A stretch of DNA of 64,000 bases from Zychaea mexicana. Its lineage: Eukaryota; Mucoromycota; Mucoromycetes; Mucorales; Lichtheimiaceae. The notes under the pieces were generated by a model. The model saw only the letters and a program-made list of their open reading frames with translations, had not been told where the DNA came from and did not search any database. Below are positions 1 to 9,781 of this stretch, in pieces; position 1 is the first letter of the stretch; every line of letters begins with the position of its first letter. The position numbers and the translations under genes were made by a program. Where the stretch lies: positions 530,091 to 594,090 of the forward strand of contig NW_026516676.1 in the NCBI RefSeq assembly GCF_025766255.1. Direction: 5' to 3'.

Positions 1-307
1 AGGTATTGTTACATGATAGCTGTGGCTGTGGTACTGATTGTAGACCTTGATTGTAGACCATCAACGCGGTACGAAAGTCGTCTTGCTGTTCGTGCAAATA
101 TCCTGAGGCAAGGTACCCTTCGGCCGATTTTGGAAACATGCATATCAGCTCCTGAGCAGCCCAGTGTTCCTGTGCCATTTCCTCTGCTGAAGAAAGTTTT
201 GAAGGTGTATTCATACTTCTTTCGGACGACGAAGTCACCGCTGATAAGGAGACTGTATTATTCGCTTCAAAAATCGAGAAAATAGTTTTGTAGATTTTAT
301 CGAGCAT
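1..307 (-). CDS. TPR-repeat protein, N-terminal part, cut by the window edge
   Basis: On the minus strand a frame stays open from an ATG at 307 to the left edge. It reads AEEMAQEHWAAQEL, then SAEGYLASGYLHEQQDDF and RTALMVYNQGLQSVP, which has the helix-turn-helix spacing and small/aromatic residues of a tetratricopeptide repeat. A second in-frame ATG at 214 has A at -3 and may be the real start. TPR units at the N-terminus followed by an F-box and leucine-rich repeats are common in Mucoromycota proteins, and a broken F-box/LRR gene lies at the other end of this window. That makes an F-box/TPR/LRR ubiquitin-ligase adaptor the likely whole, but no F-box is visible here because the gene runs off the edge. 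It diverges from the glycosyltransferase at 1065. Confidence 0.5.
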   Translation of the reverse strand, partial: MLDKIYKTIFSIFEANNTVSLSAVTSSSERSMNTPSKLSSAEEMAQEHWAAQELICMFPKSAEGYLASGYLHEQQDDFRTALMVYNQGLQSVPQPQLSCNNT

Positions 308-1064
308 ACCAAGTAAACGGCGGTAAAGAAAAGAGTATGATAAAACAAGAGATCTTTAACCAACATATACAAAATCTGTTGTCGTGACACAAAGAGCGGA
401 GACCACAACGTGTGGCTGTGCCTTTTAACCTTTCTTAAAAGAGGAACAGCACTTGAAGGCATCAAGCTCTACAATAAATATCGGTCAGAATTCGTCAAAG
501 CTCCACGCAGCGCTCAGTTATTCATCTATCCGATCGCCACGTCGGATTATCAGAATTGCATCGTGTCGAAATCGAAAAAAGGGCTTTTATTTATATGTAA
601 ACCTGCATCTTTGTTGACATGCAATCTACTATATGAAAAGCACCTCCGAATGTGCCATGAATTTTCTCAACTTTGAGACTCGCTATTGTCATAATATCGC
701 ATCAGATACTGTACAGTTTGGCGGATACGCAGTATATGAAAAAGTTAGTCAGTACGATGACTGTAGTTCATAAGGGTGTCTGGGTTAGCCGATTATGCTT
801 CCGAACAAAACTCATATGCCACAATCTATAGTTAATGCCTTTATATCAGCAAGGGTAGTAATACAGGACGAAGTATAATCCCAGCATGCATAATCCCAAG
901 ATAACGAAGTTGTAGTGAACGTATGCTCGGAAATGCATCTCGGTCACAGCGTCACATACTTGTCATCGATGATCTGCATATAACCTCATGATTGGGCTGC
1001 GAAAGAAACCATCCCTTTTACTTTTCCTGCTTCTTTCTGGCTTTGTTCACTCTTCACTGATTAG
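308..1064. promoter_or_regulatory. Divergent intergenic region, no gene seen
   Basis: This is about 750 bp between the TPR gene (minus) and the glycosyltransferase (plus). Short open frames here show no recognisable protein pattern. It presumably carries both promoters, but no convincing TATA element or repeated motif was picked out. Confidence 0.35.
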
Positions 1065-2944
1065 ATGCTAGCACTCAACTTACTGTTGCTCGTAGCAATC
1101 GCCATTTTTGCTTGTACAATCAAAGCTGACGTTTATGATGAACTCGGTGAATCCACTTTTCGATCGTCCAAAAATATCCTTTTTGCTGCAACGTTGGGTG
1201 GATCAAGTCACAGCTCCTGGGTAGCACGGCTACTCAATGAGCTGACACTGCGAGGTCACCGTGTTACCTATGCTGCCACCGTATGTGATCGCTTTTCAGC
1301 AGACACTTACGAGAGAAGATCGTCTGCAAAACTAAATGGATGTACTTTTTTCTCATTTGTGTCGCTTCTAGGACACCCAAATGAAATATACCGAGCCGTA
1401 TCCTCATATTGATACCGAGGATCTCGGCGGCGGATTTTGGGTCAAGTTAAATGCTCACAACCGGACGTTCCCGAGACCATGGAATGATTTTAAGAACGAA
1501 ATCAATATCAACACTGAGAACTACGGAAAAAGTGAGTAAGAGAATAAAAAGGGCAACTGGTAACTGTAATAATGCTAATTGTCAGCATTCATGCTTCAGT
1601 ATATACTCGTATACAGCAGATAATGTCAGTTAATTCGTTTGATGTAATTATCTGTGATCAGTTCTCCACTGAATGCAGTGATGCAGCACGCATATCCGGA
1701 ATTCCTTCTATTCAAACTATGGTTATGAACTTATCGCCAGGTAGTGAGCCATTTTTTAAAAAGCAAGTTACAACGGATTTAGGATACTTCTTCATAAATT
1801 TACCGTGAAAACAACGATAGATTCTTTCGCTCCATACATCAACAAATGCCGCATTCTTCTCGGTGAAACGACAACAGAACATATGTCCCTTCCATATCGA
1901 TTTTATAAAAAATTCATGTTTCCTATCGCCGCTCATTGGCACTTGGGAGAAGCAAGAGAGAAATTTCGCCAGAAGCGAATGGAGCTTACCGGAGACATGG
2001 CACCGCCCGCCGATCCTGCACGCAACTCGCTCAAAATCGTAAACAACTTTTACGGTATTGAAGAAGCACGACCGATGGGTCCGCTGGTGGAGATGATTGG
2101 TCCAATTTATAACGCTGTCTATGACCCCTTACCTCCTAGCATTAAGGATTTTCTCGATAAGCACGAGCGTGTAGTCTTTGTAGCCTTTGGACAACACGCG
2201 TCCGCAAAACCGTTCGATACAAAACGTATATTGGAGGAGCTGTTGAGCTTGGTGGAATCCAATCTAATCGACGGAATCGTATGGGGTGTCGTCAAGTCAA
2301 GCGCAGGACTTCCGGACACGGTTACCACCAAATCAGGTCGTACGTACGATATCAAGGACTTGTGGGAGGATGAGAAGCATCCGAACGTTCGTCTTTTACC
2401 ATGGGCTCCACAGTTTGCTATCCTGAATCATCCATCTGTTATAACATTTTTATCGCACGGCGGCGGCATGTCCATATTTGAAGCGCTATACGCAGGAAAA
2501 CGGACAGTAATCAAGCCATTCTTCGGTGATCAACCGGGACACGCTCTTCATTTCGAGCGGGAACAGCTGGGAGGCTACTTAAAATTGGCCGAGCCAGAAG
2601 CATTCGAAACGCTAAGGCGCGTCATTGAAGACAAGGATGGTACAATCCAAAATAACATAAAACGATATCAGGCACTGGTGCAGATCCGAGCTAAGCATGC
2701 CGTTACCCGAGGGGCTGACTTGGTTGAAGAAGTTATCTTTACAAGCGTGAATGGTCACTTACCTCATCGTCTCGATGTTGCCCGTAGACTCTCGTACCTG
2801 AAGGCCAATGACTACGACTTGGGCCTGTGCCTTGCTGCTATCATATTAGGACTTGGATTGACGACTCGATTTGTATATCTACGGATGAAAAATCATTACC
2901 AGAGAGGACAATCCCAGCAACAGCACAAATCAAAGCAAATGTAA
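1065..2944 (+). CDS. UDP-glycosyltransferase, membrane-anchored (copy A)
   Basis: Four exons join in frame: 1065-1280, 1372-1531, 1600-1740 and 1821-2944, giving 546 residues. Residues 1-22 are a signal peptide. The N-terminal acceptor-binding half has GGSSHSSWVARLLNEL and RGHRVTYAAT. The C-terminal half has the UDP-sugar signature: WAPQFAILNHPSVITFLSHG, GG, then EALYAGKR and FFGDQ. A hydrophobic segment near residue 510 (LGLCLAAIILGLGL) and a basic tail indicate a type I membrane protein facing the ER lumen. Family knowledge: such GT1 enzymes transfer sugar from a UDP-sugar to small lipophilic acceptors or sterols; the acceptor cannot be told here. Introns of 91, 68 and 80 bp have GT/AG ends. 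It is paired divergently with a TPR gene, as its paralog at 56360 is with an F-box remnant. Confidence 0.85.
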
Positions 2945-3003
2945 CATGAAATTCAGTTGTGCTATCTTGCATCCCCTTTCCTCGTGCTTTTACTGCATAT
3001 ATA

Positions 3004-3023
3004 CAAGTCAGCTAGAAAGGTCC
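3004..3023 (+). repeat. Left terminal inverted repeat of the DDE element
   Basis: It reads CAAGTCAGCTAGAAAGGTCC, identical to the reverse complement of 5341-5360. Similarity falls off quickly just inside the repeat. Confidence 0.8.
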
Positions 3024-3067
3024 CTCAGATGCAAAAAAAAATCTTAAAATAAAGTTTGGAATTGCCT

Positions 3068-5092
3068 TTATTGGAAATCGGAGAAATTTAAAGTTGGGGG
3101 GAGGCGACGATGGCTCTTGTACTTTTTCACTGCCCATTCAGCATGACGCATGTCGAGACCTCTGCTGTACATCTCGATAAACCTCCAGGCACGATTCTCA
3201 TAATGGATCATGTGCTTGATGCTAATGCGTTTTGGAAGGTCCTTTACGTGTTGTTGCAATGATGAGAAAGAATAGTCACATTCGCGCCGAGTGATGCTTT
3301 TCATCTCGGCCCACACTCTTTCGATCCAGTTACACTCGCAATGGAATTTGGGATATAACTCGAATATCATGTGATGCTTCTCACAAATTTCCTGCAAGAG
3401 CGACTTCTGCTGCTGGAAATCTGGTTGGAAGGCTACGATATGTACTGCGCAGCAATTGACAGTTTTCTCTTGCTTGCAATGACGGATTAATCCCTGTGCG
3501 GGCCAAAGGTTCCTCTCCTTGAGTATGGCTTGAAGTCCCCGAGGCACACCATTAGCATCCACCATCGGCTGCACAATCCATTCTCCGTTGTTGCCATAGT
3601 AACCGCCGTTTCTTGATACAATCTGTTTTCCGCCCGGGCTCATATTCATTCTGTACGCATTAAGCGCATCATCGGGCATTGCAGAATGGTTGGAGCTCTG
3701 GTCAAAGCAGAAAACGCCAACGCAGTTAGGATGCAATCTTTGAAACTCTTCTATTGCTGATTCAAGCTGGTTGGCCATGTCGGTCTTTTTCCAATAGCCG
3801 TCGTTTTGAGCGCCAGGAATGATCGTCTTGCTTGAAAAAAGACCATGGCAGGAACAAGCAAAAGCACTGAGCATGATTGCACGGCCCTGACCTTTCTTTC
3901 TGATCAGGCTCTCGTTGGAAGCCAAATACACGCCTCGCTTGCAGTCGTTGGCGTAGAAGTAGGTCTCGTCGTGTGTGACCAGTACTTTCTCATGCTCCCA
4001 AACCCTGGTAACCGCTCGTTCTGCTTCATCATCCTCATCATACCTCGTCATGAGCTCTCTGTGCTCAAGCATTATCGTTGCCCATTCCTTGCGATAAATT
4101 ACGACGTCTTCTCTTTCATGACCGTCGATGTATGGCGCTTGGGCTTTGTCTTCGATTTTAAACCCCCATTTCTTAAGGTATCGTCGTACGGTGGATTCAG
4201 ATACGGCAATCCCAATGCGCTGTTCAGGGTTGGCCTCATCTAGTACGAGGTCATGCAGAATGAACTCTCGCAATGCAATAACTGTTCTCTTTTCGGGCTT
4301 CATTGACCTGAAAAAAGCAACGCATTTGTCCTTAATATGCTCGTCAGCAAGCATAGACGCGGTCTTGATGTGGGCTCCTTTGACAAAAGGTGTCAATCTC
4401 CCGGTTCTCAGATACTCGTTCGCCCAACCTCGGATCCTTTTCGCAAACCGTTGACCACGATTCCAATGCAGCGTGCTCAGCTTCTCAGATGCGCCTGTCT
4501 TCTCCTCTTTTTGTGATATCATCGTAAAGTAGTGATACAACGTGGCGAAACGCGCTCTCTGCAAACGATCAACATCAGGCGTTTTTCGATATAGGTCTGC
4601 ATAAGGCCTAAGCGCTGCGATTGCTGATTCGACTTTGTCGTCATCGGCCCGCTTTTCCTCTTCTTTCTTGATCTTCATCTCGACCCTCTTTTGCCAAAAC
4701 ATCTCATCCACGCGTAGGCAGCCTCGCTGCATTCTCTCTCTCTTTTCATCAGCCTTTTTAACTGTGCGCTTTGAGTCTTTGGCGTAATAGGTGTTGCGTC
4801 CTTTCTTATCAGCGCCAGGAACCCACATTAACGCGTCGCTCAGGCTTTTTTCCACGCTGACAAGGTCGACCTCAGGGATCTCCAAGTCGTATTCTTCGTT
4901 CTCGTCGTCGTCCGTGATTTCTTCTTCACTATCCTCGACATCGCTGACAGTCGCGTCTTCTTCGAGATCTTGTGTCGACTCCTGCTCTGCCGCTTGCGTT
5001 ACTCGTATCTGTTTGGCGCGTTTGCCCTCAACATAGTTAGATTTGCCAATTCTGGAGCGTTTTTTCGGTCTGGCCATGTTGAATTGGTGCAA
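3068..5092 (-). CDS. DDE transposase, Tc1/mariner (IS630)-like
   Basis: A single uninterrupted frame of 674 residues starts at 5092. The N-terminus is basic then strongly acidic (about residues 40-70). A helix-turn-helix reads SESTVRRYLKKWGF around residue 305, typical of Tc1/mariner DNA binding. The catalytic triad candidates are D in VTHDETYFYAND, D in VFCFDQSSNHSAM and E in CECNWIERVWAEMK. The gap between the second D and the E is about 130 residues, much longer than in classic DD34-41D/E enzymes, so there is an inserted domain. Relatives are usually annotated as DDE superfamily endonuclease in Mucoromycota genomes. The frame fills most of the space between the terminal repeats. A complete triad with no stop or frameshift suggests it could be functional. 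Confidence 0.85.
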   Translation of the reverse strand: MHQFNMARPKKRSRIGKSNYVEGKRAKQIRVTQAAEQESTQDLEEDATVSDVEDSEEEITDDDENEEYDLEIPEVDLVSVEKSLSDALMWVPGADKKGRNTYYAKDSKRTVKKADEKRERMQRGCLRVDEMFWQKRVEMKIKKEEEKRADDDKVESAIAALRPYADLYRKTPDVDRLQRARFATLYHYFTMISQKEEKTGASEKLSTLHWNRGQRFAKRIRGWANEYLRTGRLTPFVKGAHIKTASMLADEHIKDKCVAFFRSMKPEKRTVIALREFILHDLVLDEANPEQRIGIAVSESTVRRYLKKWGFKIEDKAQAPYIDGHEREDVVIYRKEWATIMLEHRELMTRYDEDDEAERAVTRVWEHEKVLVTHDETYFYANDCKRGVYLASNESLIRKKGQGRAIMLSAFACSCHGLFSSKTIIPGAQNDGYWKKTDMANQLESAIEEFQRLHPNCVGVFCFDQSSNHSAMPDDALNAYRMNMSPGGKQIVSRNGGYYGNNGEWIVQPMVDANGVPRGLQAILKERNLWPAQGLIRHCKQEKTVNCCAVHIVAFQPDFQQQKSLLQEICEKHHMIFELYPKFHCECNWIERVWAEMKSITRRECDYSFSSLQQHVKDLPKRISIKHMIHYENRAWRFIEMYSRGLDMRHAEWAVKKYKSHRRLPPTLNFSDFQ

Positions 5093-5340
5093 TGAAAGCT
5101 AATTTAAGTAATGTATAGAGGGATGGTATGGAAGTAAGGTGCTAAAATGCTAAGTTGCCCAGCTAAAAGTGACCAAATAAGGAAACTTCAGACGTTAATT
5201 GCTCAGCCAGTTTTTAAGCACAAAAAAATCAGTGGTAGTGAATTTTGTTCCTCTCCTCAAAAGCTTTCGTTTCCACTATCGTTTGCGGTGATCACGTGTG
5301 TTAATGAAAATTTATTAAGGTTTAAAGTCGGGGCTCATAA

Positions 5341-5360
5341 GGACCTTTCTAGCTGACTTG
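5341..5360 (-). repeat. Right terminal inverted repeat of the DDE element
   Basis: It is the exact reverse complement of 3004-3023, 20 of 20 bases. Confidence 0.8.
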
Positions 5361-5920
5361 CACCTTATATACATCCACCTGCCTCGCTTCGCTGCGCTCC
5401 GGGTCATTCAACGGATTGGATGTTTCCTGGGGGTTCCCCCCAGACCCCCAAGGTGGGGGGTTCCCCCCCACACCCCCCTTCTAAACCCTAACCAAAGCTC
5501 GCTTCGCGAGCTTATTTATTGCTATGACTACATATAACCCTAAACGTTATCATTATTGCTATGACACGAAACCCTACTACACGTTGGTTTGTCAAATTAA
5601 AAGGGACGACAGAGGAACTTTTGACTGGTATTTCACTGTTAATGCGAGGATAACTTATTTGTTGCTATCGACAGCTCTTACATATTTTTGAAAGTTCATC
5701 AATGTGTCCGCTTTCATTTGAACATCATGGTAGATTATTGCTGCTTGTCGTAATTAGCTGAAAGGTGACGGCAGCTTCGCGTAGTTCTATATCTTATTGT
5801 TTCGCGTCAGATCTACTTACGAAAGATACCGTGAAGAGGTAAGAATATTCTATTGTACGTTAAATGATAATAAGTAAAAATAAGAGTTTAGAAGCAAAAA
5901 GAAAAAGAGCAGAAAAGGGC
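5361..5920. repeat. GC-rich hairpin cluster between transposon and Helitron remnant
   Basis: No gene is seen. The first 150 bp are rich in palindromes: CCTCGCTTCGCTGCGCTCC at about 5383, alternating G and C runs at 5429-5477 that can fold on themselves, and a perfect 8-bp stem with 3-base loop at 5495-5513 (AAGCTCGC ttc GCGAGCTT). TTATTGCTATGAC-like words recur at about 5518 and 5551. Hairpins of this kind are found near Helitron 3' ends, and the helicase remnant next door runs toward this side. A CTRR end was not found at the expected place. Confidence 0.4.
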
Positions 5921-7150
5921 TTAAGGTGATGGAGGTGGAAATGCGGTGATTGTTGTTGTGGGAGAGGTTGGTGGTGAATTTTCGGCTTGTTCAGGAACAG
6001 AGGCCGGCGGATGCAAGAGAACTTCTTGGTAGACGATGTTGGTGGTTTGTGGTGGTCCAGACCCTGAGAGATCGATGGCAACGCGAAGATTGTTAGGGTC
6101 AGTTGCCCGAGATAGCGCAACATATAGTTGGCCATGAGCAAAGACATCTTCTGCAAGGCGGACACCGACATATTGCAGGGTTTGCCCTTGCGCTTTGTGG
6201 ATGGTCATAGCAAAGGCAGGGCGAACAGGGAATTGCGTGCGTTTAAATTGGATAGGGGAGCGTGTTTCCGATGGTGTGAGTGTTATGCGAGGGATCAAGA
6301 CGATGTTACCGGCATGAGGCCCAGTGGCTATCTCAGGTTCAAGTACATATCGCTGGAAAGAGCGTACGATCAGCCGTGTCCCATTGCAGACCACTTTGGG
6401 TGTGCAAGTTTCTCAAAAGCATGACTGGGCAACCGACTTTGAGTTTTAGCAAATGCGGTGGGAGGTCGGATGGATTTATTGCATTGAGAAGCTCTGGTGG
6501 GTATGTCATTTGATCTTCTGGATCATCCACTGTATCAGCGCTCTGGAATTCGTTTGCAGTGCCTGGGAAATGGTCGAGTATCAGTTCGTTGGGTGCTGTA
6601 ACGTCGACATTCTTTGGAGTCAAGATAGAGCGACTGATGAGGTAATCACGATCCATATGTGGTGCGTTGAGGTTGCCGTAAATGGTTTCTATGAGCTCGT
6701 ACATGTTGTAATATGGCATGAGCATTCGATCTGGAAGCCGGACTCTGTCATCAGTGGTTGGCACGAACAGCTCAGCGCCATTACCAATGCGAAATCAAAA
6801 TATTGCGCAAACTCGCGAAGCTCATTTGCATCATTGGTGTTGGCAGCTTGTTGGACGCGAATGTTGGTATCAGGTGGTGGATGGTGACGCTGGGCCAAAT
6901 GGATGAGCGATTTAAGCACTGCTGTACGATCTGCGAGCGCGACGCATTTGGTATCACTGGAAGGACCTATTACCATATACTTTACTGTGAGTACTACCGC
7001 TTAATAGTAAAAAACATGCAAAGTAGAAGAGAGGATACAATGTTGAGTACCTGGCAAAAGTCAACACCAAGGACCATAATTTTTCCACCAAATGGAACAT
7101 CGGCAAGTGCGGGATCGTCATGTCTCATGAGATCTTGGATACGCTTATAC
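5921..7150 (-). pseudogene. Helitron-type Pif1 helicase remnant, frameshifted
   Basis: Reading minus-strand frames in order gives the C-terminal part of a Helitron Pif1-like helicase. A Walker-B-like block reads PFGGKIMVLGVDFCQVLNIV (about 7050-7110). It is followed by RSSIWPSVTIHHL, then NIRVQQAANTNDANELREFA, then GNGAELFVPTTDDRVRLPD and NMYELIETIYGNL. Next come LKLKVGCPVMLLRNL, CNGTRLIV, and finally FPVRPAFAMTIHKAQGQTL and HGQLYVALSRAT. These blocks lie in different frames, with breaks near 6400, 6775 and 6860-7000, so the gene is dead. The Rep nuclease part and the Walker A region are absent; only about 1.2 kb of an element normally several kb long remains. Confidence 0.75.
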
Positions 7151-7429
7151 GTATACGTTGATACTTGTATTGATACTTGTGTCCAGCGTGTTTAAAGCGA
7201 TGACACTTCTCATATGATGAAGGACGTGAAGTGAGCTTCATCTCGTGTTAATGAAGGTTATCCCCTTAGATCTTTCCTCGATGCGATACCCGTCTACTCA
7301 CATAGTCATACATTCATGTAGAACAAATTTCCTGATCTGGAGGAGCCACACATTTCGGCGCGTCATAAACGTGAGAGAGCAATCTGATTGGATAGATTGA
7401 ACTGGCTCAAATGCCGTGTTCATTACTAC

Positions 7430-7436
7430 TATATAA
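7430..7436 (+). promoter_or_regulatory. TATA box upstream of the spliced noncoding locus
   Basis: TATATAA lies about 25-30 bp before the first exon-like block (7456). It fits a Pol II core promoter reading rightward. Confidence 0.4.
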
Positions 7437-7455
7437 CCGTGCGGCCGCAGCAATC

Positions 7456-8930
7456 ATGGGGCTCTTCTTCCTCTTCGTCAACTTTTCTAAACCAAAGCTA
7501 TTCAATGTGAGTGTCATTGGAACGGATCAGAGGATCGGAGAGTGTATGTTTATGGTGGTGAGTGAGAAGAGTGTATGCAACCGGTTGTGAGTATCCTAAG
7601 ATCCGTTTATCTCACTTTCTTTCTTTTTTGACACAGACCTTCTTCTCGTCTTAACCTGGTCCATCTCCCCCTCACGTTGGCTCTCAAAGCACAGATGCAA
7701 GAGTAAGTACAATATGGAAAATGTGAAGTGTGACTTGAGGCTTTGCTTGTGGATGTGATATACGAAAGAAGATATGAATTTCGACTTGTCTAAAGAAGTG
7801 TGTGTACAGCATACAGTCGCTAATGTTATCCTCCTTTCTTCTCTGCTACTACTATAGGATTCTGACTTTTTGAAATGGTTGGTTCGGTTTGTTGTTTGCA
7901 TCCCACCCTTAAACATAAGCAACAACTGTAAGTACGGTAGGGAATGTGAGGATGAGTTGGAGAGAAGTCGAGTGTCTGTTGGAGGTGCTGATGCCATGAC
8001 GTGTCAGGAATAGTTGCATATTAAGAACAGCCTGCTCATGATCTTTCTTCTTTTCATTCTACTTCAGGTTTCGCTTTATGCTGGTTGGGTTAATTGTGTC
8101 CTGCGGACAAATAACAGATAGTAAGTATAAGCAAAAGGGGACTTGAACATTGGTATGATAGGTGAGTAGGATGACATGGGTGTTGGGGATGACGCGTCAA
8201 AGGTGTGCAGTGTGTACATCAGCGTGACGGGAAAGGGCTCCTGACCATGACGTATGCAATATGGCAGTCTCTCAAAAAAGTTTCTCTTATTCTTTTTTCA
8301 GAACTGGTCATCCCCTTCTTGCTTTTCCTCTCTCTAACTCAAGGCTCTCTTCCTCCAAGCCAAGGATGTCATAATAGTAAGTATCGCTGTGCTTGTGTTT
8401 GTCTTTGCGTGTTTGAAGAACCAGGAAGATGTCTGCCGTGACATGTCAAAAAGTGTATGCAGCTGCTCATAGATGTTTTCTTTTTTCTAATAGAGGATGA
8501 CTCTGCGGTGATCTGTTTGAACTTGGATTGGCTTAGACCCCATCTCTCTCTGTCTATAACTTTGCTGTAAAACGACAAAACAAATGTAAGTCAGCTTGGG
8601 ATGGAGAAGGATGGTAATGCCGTGTCAAAAATAAAGATAGCACAGTGGGTGCAGCCCTCTAATGATCTTTTCTTTTTCCAGCTAGAAGAAGTGTTTCTGT
8701 CTTGGCTGTGATTCTCTGCTCTGCTCTGGCCGTGTGCTCGGCTCTTCTGTGTCTCATCGTAGAAGTATGGGTAAGCATAGCACGATAGAATCTTGTGTGT
8801 GTGGTTTGACAGTTTCCCATTAACTATTCGTCTCTTTTGTTTCTCGGAATGGCGGTAGTGCACAGACACCTCCAAGCTGGTCAAGATTGATGCTCCACTG
8901 TCATCCCGCTCCTAGAAGCCGACCTGTCAA
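7456..8930 (+). ncRNA. Probable spliced noncoding RNA gene (small-RNA host candidate)
   Basis: A series of short blocks is bounded by pyrimidine-tract AG acceptors and consensus donors: about 7456-7506, 7637-7702, 7858-7927, 8068-8120, 8302-8376, 8494-8585, 8682-8770 and 8859 onward. Donors read GTGAGT, GTAAGT (five times) and GTAAGC. Implied introns are 88-181 bp. The joined blocks do not encode a protein: two frames of block 7858-7927 stop early, and the open one stops in the next block. Several introns share motifs, including TGACNNGTCA palindromes and a GTCAAA run. Such exon-poor, intron-regular loci resemble host genes whose introns release snoRNAs. No box C/D or H/ACA set could be assigned with confidence. 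A fast-evolving coding gene or a degraded one is the alternative. Confidence 0.45.
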
Positions 8931-8955
8931 GTAGTCCATAGGCTGCGGTCAAGAT

Positions 8956-9306
8956 CTATCCATCCATCTGGACGGTGGCGTGTGCTTTTTGCTTTGACTT
9001 GGACCTGAGGAAGTCCTTAAAAGCCTCATATTCTTCTTTGCGTTCTTTATATATTTTATCCCCCCCTCCCCTCCTCCCCTTGCTCTGACCCAGGAAGTCA
9101 TTAAAAGCGTCTATTGCGTTTCTAATATAGTTTATCCCCCTCCCCTTCTCCTCCCCCTTTGCTTTTTTCTCGCAGTTCCTAGTAGCCTCTGTCTCGACCC
9201 ATCTTCGGATGTTGCATCGTTTCACGCGAACGGCTGTTTTTTTACTCAGGCAGCCTCCGGGCGTAAGTCCTGCTTCATCTACAATTTCCCCGCGCCCACG
9301 GGTCAA
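8956..9306 (-). CDS. Small hypothetical protein with internal duplication (weak)
   Basis: An open frame of 116 residues, very rich in Lys, Arg and Glu, contains two related segments: AIDAFNDFLGQSKGR and EYEAFKDFLRSKSK. The DNA shows an imperfect direct duplication of about 80 bp (about 9008-9085 and 9089-9165), each copy ending in a C-rich stretch. Frame is kept in both copies, which is mild evidence for coding. No family is recognised. It could equally be a 3' UTR of the preceding locus read backward. Confidence 0.2.
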   Translation of the reverse strand: MTRGRGEIVDEAGLTPGGCLSKKTAVRVKRCNIRRWVETEATRNCEKKAKGEEKGRGINYIRNAIDAFNDFLGQSKGRRGGGDKIYKERKEEYEAFKDFLRSKSKQKAHATVQMDG

Positions 9307-9781
9307 AAGTGCGGCCGAGGTCCCCCATGAATTTGGGGAATGCTTTGCGTAAGTACTTGCTTTCTCTCTCTCACTCTCCGTGCGCGGGTGGAATTATATG
9401 GAAAGAGCGGAGGTTCCTTTTTTGGATTTTTCAGCTAACTTTTAAAGATTTTAATAATAAAGATATACAAGTATATCATCGTTGCTAAAAGATATTAGTC
9501 AAGTCTGGATATATAACATAAAGAGTCCGTTATTGAATATGTTTCTCCCTCCGGGATATAGTGTGTATGTTTTGTGTTCTTTCAAATGGACGGATGCGTG
9601 GACAAAGGTATAAAATGCGCAATAACCTGTCAGGAGACAGTTGTACTATTTCTTTTAAAAAGGTGATAAATGCAAAAGGAGTGTTGCGGTAAACTTGCTT
9701 TTTGTTGCAGTGGTTGTATGATACAATTATGAAAAATGTGGTATTATGGCTCCCTTCAGTAACTGCCCTTCTGTAATCATT
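9307..9781. other. AT-rich intergenic stretch
   Basis: About 475 bp with no open frame of note, between the noncoding locus and the 3' end of the deacetylase gene (minus). It probably contains that gene's 3' UTR. Confidence 0.3.

Larger units (their letters stand above)
3004..5360 (-). mobile_element. DDE transposon with 20-bp terminal inverted repeats
   Basis: A 2.36-kb element is bounded by perfect inverted repeats at 3004-3023 and 5341-5360 and encodes one long transposase on the minus strand. It lies 60 bp after the stop codon of the glycosyltransferase, so probably in its 3' UTR. No clean target-site duplication is visible: TATATA occurs just left of the element (2998-3003) and again at 5366-5371, five bases beyond the right repeat. 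The exact right boundary is therefore uncertain. The intact reading frame and identical ends suggest a fairly young insertion. Confidence 0.75.

Noticed and set aside
3845..4454. Plus-strand open frames inside the transposase gene
   Set aside because: They are antisense shadows of the transposase with no protein-family pattern.
5480..5545. Telomere-like words (CCCTAA) near 5485 and 5535
   Set aside because: Only isolated single units, not a tandem array; they lie between transposon remnants inside the chromosome.
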